Below are positions 17,297-26,869 of a stretch of 64,000 nucleotides of DNA, one piece after another (positions within the stretch are counted from its first letter, which is position 1; each line of letters begins with the position of its first letter). Both the position numbers and the translations under genes were made by a program. The notes beneath the pieces were generated by a model that was not told where the DNA came from, did not search any database, and saw only the letters and a list, made by a program, of their open reading frames with translations. The stretch comes from Megasphaera micronuciformis F0359 (lineage in GTDB: Bacteria > Bacillota > Negativicutes > Veillonellales > Megasphaeraceae): positions 611,191 to 675,190 of the forward strand of contig NZ_GL538208.1 of NCBI RefSeq assembly GCF_000165735.1, written 5' to 3'.

Positions 17297-18574
17297 TTAC
17301 ATGACTTGGGTAACAAAAACAAAATCGATGCCCTCATCCAACAACTCTTTATATGTTTCTTTTAAGGCCTGTAACGTCGCCGGTCGACAATGGCCGATAG
17401 TGACGGCCGTACCGTTTTTCAAAGCCAGTCTGCCGGCTTGTCGAATACGTTCTTTTATGGCCGAAACAGACGGGTCATTGTCAATAAATAAGTTGTTTCT
17501 CGTCGTTCCGACTCCCATGGATGCGGCCGTTTGCTCCGCCACGGATGCGGCCGTCGTACGACTGTCCAAAAAGACGAGTCCCCGACTTTTTAAAACGGAC
17601 ATAACATCTTTCATTAGGCGTGTATCCGCTGTCGACTTTGAGCCTTGATGATTATTAATGCCTACGGCATAAGGGACCTGATCGATTAATTCGTTCGTCG
17701 TAGCAATAACCTTCTTATCCCCCATATCGGAAGAAATAAAAATCTCTTCAGATGAAACCGTATTCAACGGTTCCATAGGCAGGTGAACTATGATTTTGTT
17801 ACCCGCATTATGACCGCTTTCAGCACTGTCAATCGTATGGGACTTAAAGGGCATAACCGCATAGGTCAAGTGTATGGGCAAGGCGTTATACCCTTCCAAA
17901 ACTTCCATATTACTGCCGCAATCGTCGATAACTACGGCCAGTCTTGCCTTTATTTGTGAAGGATGACGTATGCGGCCGTCTTCCCCCGACTCACCGTCAG
18001 AAGGTGAATTCTTATCAACTTTCAGCTCCTTAGCCAAGGCTGCAGCTTTCCCCTTGGGCGGTACATATAGCTTCAAAGCCACCATGCTGACCGTATCGCC
18101 GTCAACGGATTCGCATAAAGCAATGTCATACTCCGTCACAGTATCCCCGTTCTTTTTTACGTCTTCCGTCCTGTATAAAACAGCCTTACCGTCCGATTTT
18201 TCCAGTTCTTTTGTCAACTTCTCTTTATCGATTAATCCGTCAACAACAGCAGTCTGTACCGTCCATTTTATGACGCCGCCCGTCTTTTCGCGGCGTTCTT
18301 CACGTTTATCGGTAGAAACGATTTCAACACTGCACCCTTCATCTTTAACCCACTTGATAATACCGTCTTGAAGCTTTGTAGCCGCCTGTGTACAATCCAG
18401 ATTTTTTCCGTCATCGGTCACTTCCGAAAGGGATGACAAGTCGGCGTCGGCTGACGTGTTGTGATGAAAATAAGCATACCCCATTGCACACAAGGCAATG
18501 AGAAGTCCTAAGAGAAAGTAAGCCTTATTCGACTTTCCCGAAGCACTACGTCTTCTTCCTTTTCTGGTCGCCAT
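17297..18574 (-). CDS. YibQ-type divergent polysaccharide deacetylase
   Basis: A 425-residue envelope protein: basic N-terminus, one membrane anchor (about residues 18-38), a variable region, then the divergent polysaccharide-deacetylase domain (DUF610). The domain shows LAVVIDDCGSNMEVLEG near residue 207, IIVHLPMEP, and GINNHQGSKSTAD. YibQ relatives are common in Gram-negative envelopes and Negativicutes. The start at 18574 follows GGAGG; the upstream frame is not coding. A terminator lies only 16 bases upstream. Confidence 0.85.
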   Translation of the reverse strand: MATRKGRRRSASGKSNKAYFLLGLLIALCAMGYAYFHHNTSADADLSSLSEVTDDGKNLDCTQAATKLQDGIIKWVKDEGCSVEIVSTDKREERREKTGGVIKWTVQTAVVDGLIDKEKLTKELEKSDGKAVLYRTEDVKKNGDTVTEYDIALCESVDGDTVSMVALKLYVPPKGKAAALAKELKVDKNSPSDGESGEDGRIRHPSQIKARLAVVIDDCGSNMEVLEGYNALPIHLTYAVMPFKSHTIDSAESGHNAGNKIIVHLPMEPLNTVSSEEIFISSDMGDKKVIATTNELIDQVPYAVGINNHQGSKSTADTRLMKDVMSVLKSRGLVFLDSRTTAASVAEQTAASMGVGTTRNNLFIDNDPSVSAIKERIRQAGRLALKNGTAVTIGHCRPATLQALKETYKELLDEGIDFVFVTQVM

Positions 18575-18589
18575 AATTCCTCCGAAAAA

Positions 18590-18622
18590 AAGCCGGCGTA
18601 ACACTGAAAATTACGCCGGCTC
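18590..18622 (-). terminator. Terminator after the glycosyltransferase gene
   Basis: An AGCCGGCGTAA/TTACGCCGGCT hairpin followed by seven T residues on the minus strand, three bases beyond the glycosyltransferase stop. Confidence 0.9.
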
Positions 18623-18625
18623 TTA

Positions 18626-19780
18626 TTATGAAATCGATTCCGGTGTCATACCGGAAGGATAATATATTTTTTGCTTACGCTCTTCAAGCATTTGTAAGAC
18701 CCCGCGACTGACAACTTCCGCCCCGTCACGACGACAGAAGCGACAAGCCTGAGACATATGACCTAACCGCTCCGTATGTTGCAACAGATCCGCTACGGCT
18801 TCTACCAGTCGATTTTGAGATTTTACCCAACGAGCACAGCCTTTTTCTTGCATATAAGAAGCATTCGCCTCTTCCTGACCGGGTATGGGACTGTAAAAAA
18901 CGGAAGGCACTCCGACCGCAGCCGCTTCCGTACACGTCAACGCGCCCGGTTTTGTTACCAATAAAGAGGCCTGTGCCATGAGAGCCGCTACCTGATTAGT
19001 ATATCCGAAAATTTTTACATCATGTTTTAAATCTTTTTGCAGTTGTGACAAATCATCAAATAAATCCGCGTTATGTCCCGTCACAACGGAAAAAGAATCA
19101 ATGCAGTCGAGCCTATCCAATAAAAGGAGAGAGTCTTTTATAGACCCCATTCCCAAGCCGCCGCCCATGAGTAATACATTACGATGACCCGCTTCGGCAG
19201 CCTTCACGGACCAATGCTCTTCCGTAAAAGCCGTACGCACGGGAATCCCCGATACAAAAACCTTATGGTCCGCCACCCCTTGATCCACCAATAAATCTTT
19301 TAAATGAGGGGCTGCGACGAAATACTTATCAATTTGCGGATATATCCAAAGCGAATGTATAGCAAAGTCCGTAATAACCCCAACAACGGGAACGGTCGTC
19401 TTTTTTTGTCGTTTCAATAAGGATGCCGCACCGGCAGGAAACGGATGAGTACATACGATAATGTCCGGTCTTTTTTCTTCCAAAATACGTGACATGCGAC
19501 GTTTTAAGCCCCAAGCAAACAAGGTCTTTACAATCATACCTTTTTTATAACCTTGTGACGAATAATACATTAAATCATACACAAGGGGAAAAAGGTCCAG
19601 GATTTTAATATATGTCTCCTTGACCAAGTTATCGATTGACAGCACGTCGTTGGAAATAAAGTCCACGTGTTCTACATCATAATCGATGCAATTCTTGCCC
19701 ATATATTCTTCTATTGCCCTGGCGGCCTGTGTATGACCAGTCCCGATAGATGCGGACATGATCAGGATTTTTTTTGTCAT
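18626..19780 (-). CDS. MGDG-synthase/UgtP-type glycosyltransferase
   Basis: A 384-residue GT28/MurG-like enzyme with the MGDG synthase N-terminal domain (ILIMSASIGTGHTQAARAIEEY split at residues 4-23) and C-terminal donor-sugar site LLVTKPGALTCTEA plus GQEEANA. Relatives such as UgtP attach glucose or galactose to diacylglycerol at the inner membrane. Which lipid it glycosylates cannot be told. It is monocistronic. Confidence 0.88.
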   Translation of the reverse strand: MTKKILIMSASIGTGHTQAARAIEEYMGKNCIDYDVEHVDFISNDVLSIDNLVKETYIKILDLFPLVYDLMYYSSQGYKKGMIVKTLFAWGLKRRMSRILEEKRPDIIVCTHPFPAGAASLLKRQKKTTVPVVGVITDFAIHSLWIYPQIDKYFVAAPHLKDLLVDQGVADHKVFVSGIPVRTAFTEEHWSVKAAEAGHRNVLLMGGGLGMGSIKDSLLLLDRLDCIDSFSVVTGHNADLFDDLSQLQKDLKHDVKIFGYTNQVAALMAQASLLVTKPGALTCTEAAAVGVPSVFYSPIPGQEEANASYMQEKGCARWVKSQNRLVEAVADLLQHTERLGHMSQACRFCRRDGAEVVSRGVLQMLEERKQKIYYPSGMTPESIS

Positions 19781-19865
19781 CGTCGTACCTCATCGACCTG
19801 CAACGATTTTTGAAAACACAATCCCGGTTATCACATATATATTACGCTATTTATTCAAAAAAATA

Positions 19866-19895
19866 AAGAGCCGTAATGTAATACGGCTCTTTCGA
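19866..19895 (-). terminator. Terminator after hup
   Basis: An AAAGAGCCGTA/TACGGCTCTTT hairpin followed by T-rich sequence on the minus strand, 12 bases past the HU stop codon. Confidence 0.9.
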
Positions 19896-19906
19896 GAATA
19901 TATCTC

Positions 19907-20185
19907 TTATTTTTTATTTACCAAGTCTTTGAGCTGCTTACCTGCTTTGAAAGCCGGTGTTTTAGATGCGGGAATCTTGATAACTTCGTTGTTGCGGGGA
20001 TTACGGCCTTCGCGAGCTTTACGAGCGCGAACTTCGAACGTACCGAAACCGATAATCTGAACTTTGTCACCCTTCTTCAACGTTTCGCTAACAGCTTCAA
20101 AAACGGCTTTTACCGCTTTTTCAGCGTCTTTTTTCGTCAAATCGGATTTCTGTGCAACACTGGCAATTAATTCTGTCTTATTCAT
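19907..20185 (-). CDS. hup: HU family nucleoid protein
   Basis: A 92-residue HU-type DNA-binding protein. The family signature GFGTFEVRARKAREGRNP (residues 46-63) is followed by the beta-arm and AFKAGKQLKDLV. The ATG at 20185 follows AAGGAGG. It lies downstream of yabN-mazG, as in many Firmicutes. Confidence 0.96.
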   Translation of the reverse strand: MNKTELIASVAQKSDLTKKDAEKAVKAVFEAVSETLKKGDKVQIIGFGTFEVRARKAREGRNPRNNEVIKIPASKTPAFKAGKQLKDLVNKK

Positions 20186-20220
20186 CAATAAGTCCTCCTT
20201 TAAATAGTTACATCTATAAA

Positions 20221-21714
20221 TTACCGGCCTCCGTGGTCCTGATTGGACGAGGTTTCATCCGCTTTGGCCTCGTTCCAGAACGCATCCAACTCGTCAAGGG
20301 AGAAATCACTCCATTGACGACCCGAGTCCTTAACCCTGTCTTCTACATGAGCAAATCTCCGACGAAACTTGGTGTTGGCACGATGTAACGCACACTCCGG
20401 TTCAATATTGTAATATCTCAACAAATTGACCGCTACAAAAAGAACGTCGCCGGCTTCTTCTTCCATGTGATCGAACTGCCCTTCGACAACGGCTTCCTTA
20501 AATTCTTGAAGCTCTTCTTCAAGCTTTTTCCAGACTCCGTCAACCGTCGGCCATTCGAATCCTTTTCTTCCGGCCTTATCTTGTAACTTAAAAGATTGTA
20601 AGAGAGAAGGCATCCCCTTCGCAACGCCGTCCAGCAAGTGTTTATGCTGTTGACGACCCTCATCCTGCTTAAGTCTATCCCAGTTTATCACACTACTGTC
20701 AGATTTTTCAAGGCTTTTTTTAGAAAAAACGTGAGGATGTCGCTTAATCATCTTACTCGTCACATGGTCGACCACATCTTGTGCGGAAAAAAGCCCTTCT
20801 TCTTCCGCAATCTTGGCATGGATAACTACTTGATATAAAATATCACCGAATTCCTCACAAATACCGTCCGTATCGTTTGCGTCGATGGCATCCAGTGCTT
20901 CATATACCTCTTCGATCAAATATCGTCTCAAGCTTTTATGGGTCTGTGATTTATCCCAGGAACAACCGCCTTCACCTCGTAGTCTAGCTACGACATCGAC
21001 AAGAGGCCCTATGTCGAAGGGAAGCTTATCCGCCTTATCTTCTTCCTTTCGGGGCGGTAATACAAGGCTCGTCAAGTGATCTACATAGTGGAGACGATCT
21101 AACTCAAAAAGTCGTATTTTCTCTATCCGTTCATCAGGTAGACTGATATGATGAACAACCAGGGCTTCATACTCGTCCCCGTATTGCTCGGTAAGAGCAA
21201 GCTTTACATCTGAAGCAACTCGATCATTGTAGACCTGAGTTATTACAACGGTCACGGCAGGCAAAACACTTATCCGAGATAAATCAAAGCTGTCGAGAAC
21301 GAGCATGCCGTTTACGGGGTCCAAGCCGGCCTTTGTATACAAGCTTTCCAAAAAACTCATGCCCGGCAGAACCTCATAAGGTACTCCTGCCGCTTTGCAC
21401 TTTTCAACCAATTCCGTTACCGTATGTTCCGCGACTGCGGGACTTCCCGGTACGGCAAAAACAACATCATCTTCTTTCAGCCGCTCCATGACATAGTCCG
21501 TCATAGTATCATATACTTCTTCAAAAGAACGTCCGTCTTCATAAAAACGATCCAGAGCTTCAAAGACAATGCCCTTTTCCTTTAAATACGAAACGGTCGG
21601 GTGTACGGCTGTTCGCAAAAGCAGGCATGTCGCTCTTTTCATAACGACTATGGAGGCCATGGTAATCAATCCCGCATCTCCCGGTCCCAAGCCGACAATT
21701 TTAAGACTATGCAT
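20221..21714 (-). CDS. mazG: YabN: tetrapyrrole methylase-like domain fused to MazG NTP pyrophosphohydrolase
   Basis: A 497-residue fusion. Residues 1-225 resemble a SAM-dependent tetrapyrrole methylase (VGLGPGDAGLIT, AVPGSPAVAEHT). Residues 240-490 form a duplicated MazG fold (GGCSWDKSQTHKSLRRYLIE, EEFGDILYQV, and a second EEEAGDVLF). MazG hydrolyses nucleoside triphosphates. The start at 21714 was chosen because AAGGAG lies six bases upstream. It sits between the flippase gene and hup, an order typical of Firmicutes. Confidence 0.94.
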   Translation of the reverse strand: MHSLKIVGLGPGDAGLITMASIVVMKRATCLLLRTAVHPTVSYLKEKGIVFEALDRFYEDGRSFEEVYDTMTDYVMERLKEDDVVFAVPGSPAVAEHTVTELVEKCKAAGVPYEVLPGMSFLESLYTKAGLDPVNGMLVLDSFDLSRISVLPAVTVVITQVYNDRVASDVKLALTEQYGDEYEALVVHHISLPDERIEKIRLFELDRLHYVDHLTSLVLPPRKEEDKADKLPFDIGPLVDVVARLRGEGGCSWDKSQTHKSLRRYLIEEVYEALDAIDANDTDGICEEFGDILYQVVIHAKIAEEEGLFSAQDVVDHVTSKMIKRHPHVFSKKSLEKSDSSVINWDRLKQDEGRQQHKHLLDGVAKGMPSLLQSFKLQDKAGRKGFEWPTVDGVWKKLEEELQEFKEAVVEGQFDHMEEEAGDVLFVAVNLLRYYNIEPECALHRANTKFRRRFAHVEDRVKDSGRQWSDFSLDELDAFWNEAKADETSSNQDHGGR

Positions 21715-21729
21715 AATATTCTCCTTCAA

Positions 21730-23289
21730 CTAAGGAATATATTTACCCACAACCGGAAGTCTTCGCAAAGAACGAAGACGCACGGCACGGACAACAAATA
21801 ATCCGACGGCATATACGACACCGGCAATACTGATAGATATGAGTGTCGCCGCCGAATTGCCGAAGGTCGTAACTAAAGAATAATAAGCAAGGACAGCCGT
21901 ACCGGCCATGGCTGCCGCGGCAATAAAAACACGACCGATGTAAAACCATTCAGGTCGATATGCAGCATATTTACCGGCAAAATAAATATTAAGTGCCGTT
22001 GCCAAGGCAATATCCGCATTGGTAGCCCAAGCTGCGCCGACTTCTCCTAACCAGGGAATAGCCGTTAAATACCAGCTTAAAACAATTTTAACAAGGGCGG
22101 AAATCCCCATGTTTAACAAGGGAATTCCCGTATGCCCCATACCTTGCAGAAGGCCGTTCGTAATCTGCTGCAAGCCGATAAGGAACGTTGCTAACGCCAA
22201 GACGCGAATAGCCGGTCCGGCAGCAGCCGTATTATACAAAAGTTCTGAAATAGGGGCCGCTAAAACAGCCAACCCCAAGCAAGCCGGAACGGTAATGATA
22301 TTGGCAATACGCATAGCCGTATTAGTTCGGCTTTCCACTTCACTTAAGTTGCCGGCCGTAAAAGCTGCTGAAACGGCCGGAACCAGACTGGTCGCTAAGG
22401 ACACGGTTAAAAGGGTAGGCACCTGAATTAAGCCGTTAGCCATACCGGTCAAGTATCCGTATAACGCAGTAGACTCTTGCACGGAATATCCCGCTACCTC
22501 CAGTCGCATAGGCACTATGAGCATGTCGATACCGGCTACAGCGGGCAGTAACATGTTGGCTGCCGCCACGGGAACGGCAAGGATCACGAAACGTTTAATC
22601 AAAGCCCCTGCCGTTTCTTCTTGTTTTGTCACCGTTTCGCTTATCTTGTTCGCCCTTTTATGACGATAATACAGGAAGGCAATGACGGAAAAGCCCGCCA
22701 AGGCTCCCGGAACCGCTCCGAATGCCGCCCCGGCTACAGCGGTTTCCAATCCGTACGGCAATAATACTACTGCGGCGACCAACATGACGCACACGCGTAC
22801 AAACTGATCACAAATCTGTGACGCGGCTGTCGGCACCATAAGCTGTAACCCTTGGAAATAGCCGCGAAAGGCACAGGTAAGAACGGACACGGTCAAAGCC
22901 GGTGCCAAGACAATTAATGCCGAATAAGCACGTACATCACGAACCAATCCGGCGGAAATCAGACCTCCCGCCCCGACAAATAGCAACAAGCCGAATAAAC
23001 AAGCCATAAAAGCCGTAAAGGCAAAAATAACCTTGAAAATCCGTTCGGCACCGGCATAATCACCCTGTGCCGCCTTCTCCGCCACCATGACGGACAAAGC
23101 AATGGGCACGCCGGCTCCGGCAATACTCAACCCGAGCATATACACGGGATAAGCAATTTGATATAAGCCGATCCCTTCGCCTCCTAATATTCGGGATAAG
23201 AGGATTCGATTGACACCGCCCAAGATTTTTACGGCAATGCCGGCTACGGTTAATGCCGCCGCACCGCGGAGAAAGACATTCTTAACCAT
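21730..23289 (-). CDS. MOP-superfamily lipid flippase (SpoVB/MurJ-like)
   Basis: A 519-residue polytopic membrane protein with about 14 helices. Its opening (LSRILGGEGIGLYQIAYPVY) is typical of the SpoVB/YabM polysaccharide-biosynthesis branch. Relatives flip lipid-linked cell-wall precursors. It overlaps the mfd stop by eight bases and is followed by yabN-mazG. Whether it is the main lipid II flippase cannot be told from sequence. Confidence 0.9.
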   Translation of the reverse strand: MVKNVFLRGAAALTVAGIAVKILGGVNRILLSRILGGEGIGLYQIAYPVYMLGLSIAGAGVPIALSVMVAEKAAQGDYAGAERIFKVIFAFTAFMACLFGLLLFVGAGGLISAGLVRDVRAYSALIVLAPALTVSVLTCAFRGYFQGLQLMVPTAASQICDQFVRVCVMLVAAVVLLPYGLETAVAGAAFGAVPGALAGFSVIAFLYYRHKRANKISETVTKQEETAGALIKRFVILAVPVAAANMLLPAVAGIDMLIVPMRLEVAGYSVQESTALYGYLTGMANGLIQVPTLLTVSLATSLVPAVSAAFTAGNLSEVESRTNTAMRIANIITVPACLGLAVLAAPISELLYNTAAAGPAIRVLALATFLIGLQQITNGLLQGMGHTGIPLLNMGISALVKIVLSWYLTAIPWLGEVGAAWATNADIALATALNIYFAGKYAAYRPEWFYIGRVFIAAAAMAGTAVLAYYSLVTTFGNSAATLISISIAGVVYAVGLFVVRAVRLRSLRRLPVVGKYIP

Positions 23290-26200
23290 TCATTCTCTCC
23301 TGTTTTTCATAGGCCTTCAATATATATTCGATATATGCCAACACATCATCTATACCGGTCATATCAAACCTGAAAGTCGCAGTAAGACCGGGAAGCTTTT
23401 TGCAACGTTTTCGCAACACGGGTTCAAATAGTTCCGTTCTGGGTGCCGAAACTTCATCTTTCCAACGAAATTCGAGACCTATGCCTTTTTGACTGACGGA
23501 CAGAACCGAGTCCTTTTGTGCACGAATTCGTAAATGCGTAGCTTTTAATAAGTTTTGAACAGCCCGGGTCGGTTTCCCGAAGCGGTCTGTCAATTCATTC
23601 TTCAATTCCTCCAGCGCTTCTTCCGTACGTACCAATGCCAAACGTTGATACATTTCGATTTTTTGCCCGCCATGTTCAATATACGTGTCGTCAATGAAGG
23701 CGTCGACTCTGACTTCCAATGTCGTACGCACATCGACAGTCTTAGTATAGCCTTCATTGCGTAATCGATTTACGGCTTCTTCCAACATCTGTACATACAT
23801 GACAAAACCCACGCCGGCGATATTACCGTGCTGTTCTCGGCCAAGCAGGTTGCCGGCTCCTCGAATTTCCAAATCACGCATAGCTATTTTAAAGCCTGAA
23901 CCCAATTCGGTAAACTCTTTAACGGCTTGCAACCGCTTTTCGGCAACTTCATTCAGGATTTTATTACGTCTGTACAAAAAATAGGCATAAGCCGTACGAT
24001 GACTGCGTCCCACCCGACCGCGCATTTGATATAACTGTGACAAGCCGAAACGATCGGCGTCGTAAACAATAATAGTATTGGCATTGGCAATATCCAAACC
24101 GTTTTCAACTAAACTGGAGCACAATAGAACGTCGTATTCGCCTTCATAAAAATCGAACATATTGGCTTCCAGGACGGATCCCGTCATCTGTCCGTGCGCC
24201 ATACCGATAGTCACCTCGGGAACGAGGGCCTCCAATTCAACCTTCATGCGCTCCATTGTCGCTACGCGGTTATAGACGAAAAACACCTGACCGCCTCTAC
24301 GCTTTTCGCGCATAATAGCATCTCTTACAATGGCTCCGTCGTATTCCGTCACATAAGTCTGAACCGGAAGCCGCTCTGTAGGCGGCGTTTCAATCAGACA
24401 CATTTGTCGTAAATGAACGAGAGACATATGCAAGGTTCTGGGAATAGGCGTTGCCGATAAGGTCAGGACGTCAATCCCCGTGGCCCAAGTCTTCCATTTT
24501 TCTTTCTGTGCCACACCGAAACGTTGTTCTTCATCGACAATCAGCAATCCTGCATCTTTAAACTTTACGTTTTTATTTAAAATACTGTGCGTACCGATGA
24601 GTACGTCAATTTGTCCTGCTTCCACCTTTTGCAGAATTTCTTTTCTCTCTTTTATGGAACGGAATCGATTGAGAACATCACAAACGACACCGAAAGAGCG
24701 AAATCGTTCCGAAAAGGTCTGATAGTGTTGCTGAGCTAAGACGGTCGTCGGCACGAGAACCGCTACCTGTTTACCTCCCATAACCGCCTTAAAAGCCGCC
24801 CGCACGGCCACTTCCGTCTTTCCGAAGCCTACATCTCCGCACACCAGGCAATCCATGGGTACGGGCTTTTCCATACTCTCTTTAATAGCAGCTACAGCCT
24901 TTAACTGATCCTGCGTTTCTTCGTACGGAAAGGCTTCTTCAAACTCTTGTTGAAAAGGCGTATCCGGCGGAAAAGCATAGCCGTCCGTAATTTCACGTTT
25001 AGCATACAAAGCCACTAATTTTTCCGCCAAATTATCGATAGATTTTTGAGCCTTGGCTCTCGCCTTTTTCCAGTCGGCTCCGCCCATACGACTCAGACGA
25101 GGAGCCTCTCCCTCATTGCCGATATAACGTTGCAGGAATTGAATCTGATCCGTCGGTACATATAAGACATCATGTCCCGAATAATGAATTTCCAAATAAT
25201 CCTTATGAACGCCGTCCGTTTCAATGGTCTTGATACCGACATACTTACCGATACCGTGTGTATCATGAACGACATAATCGCCGGCATGTAAATCCGTAAA
25301 AGCGTTGATTTCCTGACCGTTTTCCGTATGGCGCCGCAGTCTTTTCTTCTGTGTGCCGTAAATATCTTTTTCCGCAATAACAACCGTCTTGGCATAAGGA
25401 AATTCAAAACCGTTACGAATTTCACCGGAGCTGATAAAAATCCCCGTATCCTTGCCGTTTTCCGTTAAGGACAAAGCATAAAACTCATTCTGCTTCAGCC
25501 ACCCGTTAAGAGATGCCGCTCTCTTTTCTCCGGATATGACGAAAATAATCCGATAATCCCGTTCTCGCCAATGTCCCAGCTCATCCTTCAAGAGCGTAAA
25601 TTCTTTTCTGAAGCCGGCCACCGTCTTAGACGTAATACTGACCGTTTCATCCGTTTTCAACTCGCTTACCGACTGTGCCAACAAAGACAAAACAAGCTGT
25701 ACGGCCGTACGTTTTTCACCGGCTAATAAACGCCATTTTGCAGCTTCATTCTTGCGCTCTATCGATTCGGAAAAACTCTTCTTTAATTCTTCTTTAATAC
25801 GGTTTCCTTCATCCCAAATAATAATACCGTTGTTTCCGTAATCTAATAAGGTTGTCTTTTCATCGTCTTTATCATAAGCCAATGCAAAGGGTAATATGCG
25901 AACTGAATCTGTTTTTATCGACGACTTTTGGGTCTGTTCGTTAAAATAGCGAATATTTTCCAGCGTATCTCCGAAAAACTCCAAACGAATAGGCTCTTTT
26001 TCATTAAGCGGGTAAATGTCGATAATATCGCCGCGCACGGAAAAAAGGCCGCGGCGGTCAACCAGATCCGACCGCTCATAACCGCCGCTTACAAGGCCTG
26101 ATAAAATAGTTTCCCGTTCATAGTCCTCACCGACTTTAAATGATAATACGGCATCATCTATTTTTTGCGGTGCCGTCACAAATTGTGCCGCCTCTTCAGC

Positions 26201-26560
26201 TGTAGCCACGACTACAGCTTGCCTTGAACCGCGCAATGCAGTCAATGCTTCCATTTGTTTTGCCGCCAATTCAAGGCTTTTAGTCGTCGTGGTAAAAACC
26301 GTATGTTGTACTAAAGGATATGTGTAGACCCGAAGCTGAGGAGAAAAATACTGAAGATCTGTCAGCCAACCGTTTACCTGCTCCGTCGTAGGCACGACAA
26401 TAACGGCGTTTTTATCCGTCTTAGCCAGTACATGAGCCGCATAAGCCGACTTTGCCGATCCGCCCAAACCGTAAACGCCGTATATTTTACCGTTTTCATA
26501 TGAGGACGAGGCTTCTTTTAAAGCCTCATCCTGTTCCAACCATTGAAATAACCGTTCCAT
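23282..26560 (-). CDS. mfd: Transcription-repair coupling factor Mfd
   Basis: A 1092-residue ATPase that removes stalled RNA polymerase and recruits UvrA. The UvrB-like N-terminal domain, RNA-polymerase-interaction domain (GDYVVHDTHGIGKY near residue 430) and helicase domain are all present, the last with GDVGFGKTE, DEEQRFG, SATPIPRT and QMRGRVGRS. The C-terminal TRCF domain follows. The ATG at 26560 follows GAGGG by seven bases; a TTG two codons upstream is possible. Confidence 0.97.
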   Translation of the reverse strand: MERLFQWLEQDEALKEASSSYENGKIYGVYGLGGSAKSAYAAHVLAKTDKNAVIVVPTTEQVNGWLTDLQYFSPQLRVYTYPLVQHTVFTTTTKSLELAAKQMEALTALRGSRQAVVVATAEEAAQFVTAPQKIDDAVLSFKVGEDYERETILSGLVSGGYERSDLVDRRGLFSVRGDIIDIYPLNEKEPIRLEFFGDTLENIRYFNEQTQKSSIKTDSVRILPFALAYDKDDEKTTLLDYGNNGIIIWDEGNRIKEELKKSFSESIERKNEAAKWRLLAGEKRTAVQLVLSLLAQSVSELKTDETVSITSKTVAGFRKEFTLLKDELGHWRERDYRIIFVISGEKRAASLNGWLKQNEFYALSLTENGKDTGIFISSGEIRNGFEFPYAKTVVIAEKDIYGTQKKRLRRHTENGQEINAFTDLHAGDYVVHDTHGIGKYVGIKTIETDGVHKDYLEIHYSGHDVLYVPTDQIQFLQRYIGNEGEAPRLSRMGGADWKKARAKAQKSIDNLAEKLVALYAKREITDGYAFPPDTPFQQEFEEAFPYEETQDQLKAVAAIKESMEKPVPMDCLVCGDVGFGKTEVAVRAAFKAVMGGKQVAVLVPTTVLAQQHYQTFSERFRSFGVVCDVLNRFRSIKERKEILQKVEAGQIDVLIGTHSILNKNVKFKDAGLLIVDEEQRFGVAQKEKWKTWATGIDVLTLSATPIPRTLHMSLVHLRQMCLIETPPTERLPVQTYVTEYDGAIVRDAIMREKRRGGQVFFVYNRVATMERMKVELEALVPEVTIGMAHGQMTGSVLEANMFDFYEGEYDVLLCSSLVENGLDIANANTIIVYDADRFGLSQLYQMRGRVGRSHRTAYAYFLYRRNKILNEVAEKRLQAVKEFTELGSGFKIAMRDLEIRGAGNLLGREQHGNIAGVGFVMYVQMLEEAVNRLRNEGYTKTVDVRTTLEVRVDAFIDDTYIEHGGQKIEMYQRLALVRTEEALEELKNELTDRFGKPTRAVQNLLKATHLRIRAQKDSVLSVSQKGIGLEFRWKDEVSAPRTELFEPVLRKRCKKLPGLTATFRFDMTGIDDVLAYIEYILKAYEKQERMNG

Positions 26561-26577
26561 CTTCAAACCCTCATACG

Positions 26578-26610
26578 GTCGGGGACCTTAGAGTGTCTAA
26601 AGTCCCCGAC
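26578..26610 (-). other. Strong hairpin in the mfd leader
   Basis: Two 15-base arms (GTCGGGGACTTTAGA and its near-perfect complement, one G-U pair) around a three-base loop lie 18 bases upstream of the mfd start. No T tract follows on either strand, so it is not an ordinary terminator. Confidence 0.75.
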
Positions 26611-26671
26611 AGAACGTCATATAAATAAGGTTAATTATAGCACAGCCCCGAATGCCTAACAACAAAGGGAC

Positions 26672-26703
26672 AATTAAAAAGGCCGAGCCTAAGCTCGGCC
26701 TTG
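26672..26703 (-). terminator. Terminator after tRNA-Sec
   Basis: AAGGCCGAGC/GCTCGGCCTT hairpin with TTTTT on the minus strand, about 10 bases beyond the tRNA-Sec CCA. Confidence 0.9.
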
Positions 26704-26712
26704 CTATTTATT

Positions 26713-26809
26713 TGGCGGGAAGGTGTGGGAATCGAACCCACCTAAGAAGCTCCTAACTCCTCATGCCGGTTTTGAAGACCGGAGGGCACACCAGAACCCA
26801 TCCCCCCCC
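26713..26809 (-). tRNA. selC: Selenocysteine tRNA (anticodon UCA)
   Basis: A 97-base tRNA with encoded CCA. Its anticodon stem-loop is CCGGT-CTTCAAA-ACCGG (UCA), with a six-position D stem, a seven-pair extra arm (TGAGGAG/CTTCTTA) and T loop TTCGATT in a GTGGG/CCCAC stem. The 5' acceptor strand is eight consecutive G residues facing ACCTTCCC, giving two G-U pairs and a G-A mismatch in the eighth position. Together with selA and selB it shows that UGA is decoded as selenocysteine. Confidence 0.95.
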
Positions 26810-26823
26810 AAACAACTCATTAC

Positions 26824-26852
26824 ATAATATCATATTGACTCTACTTTGACAA
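26824..26852 (-). promoter_or_regulatory. Promoter of tRNA-Sec
   Basis: On the minus strand TTGTCA (26847-26852) and TATTAT (26824-26829) lie 17 bases apart, with a TGA extended -10. The start is predicted about eight bases before the tRNA. Confidence 0.75.
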
Positions 26853-26869
26853 CAGTAGGGTATGAATTA

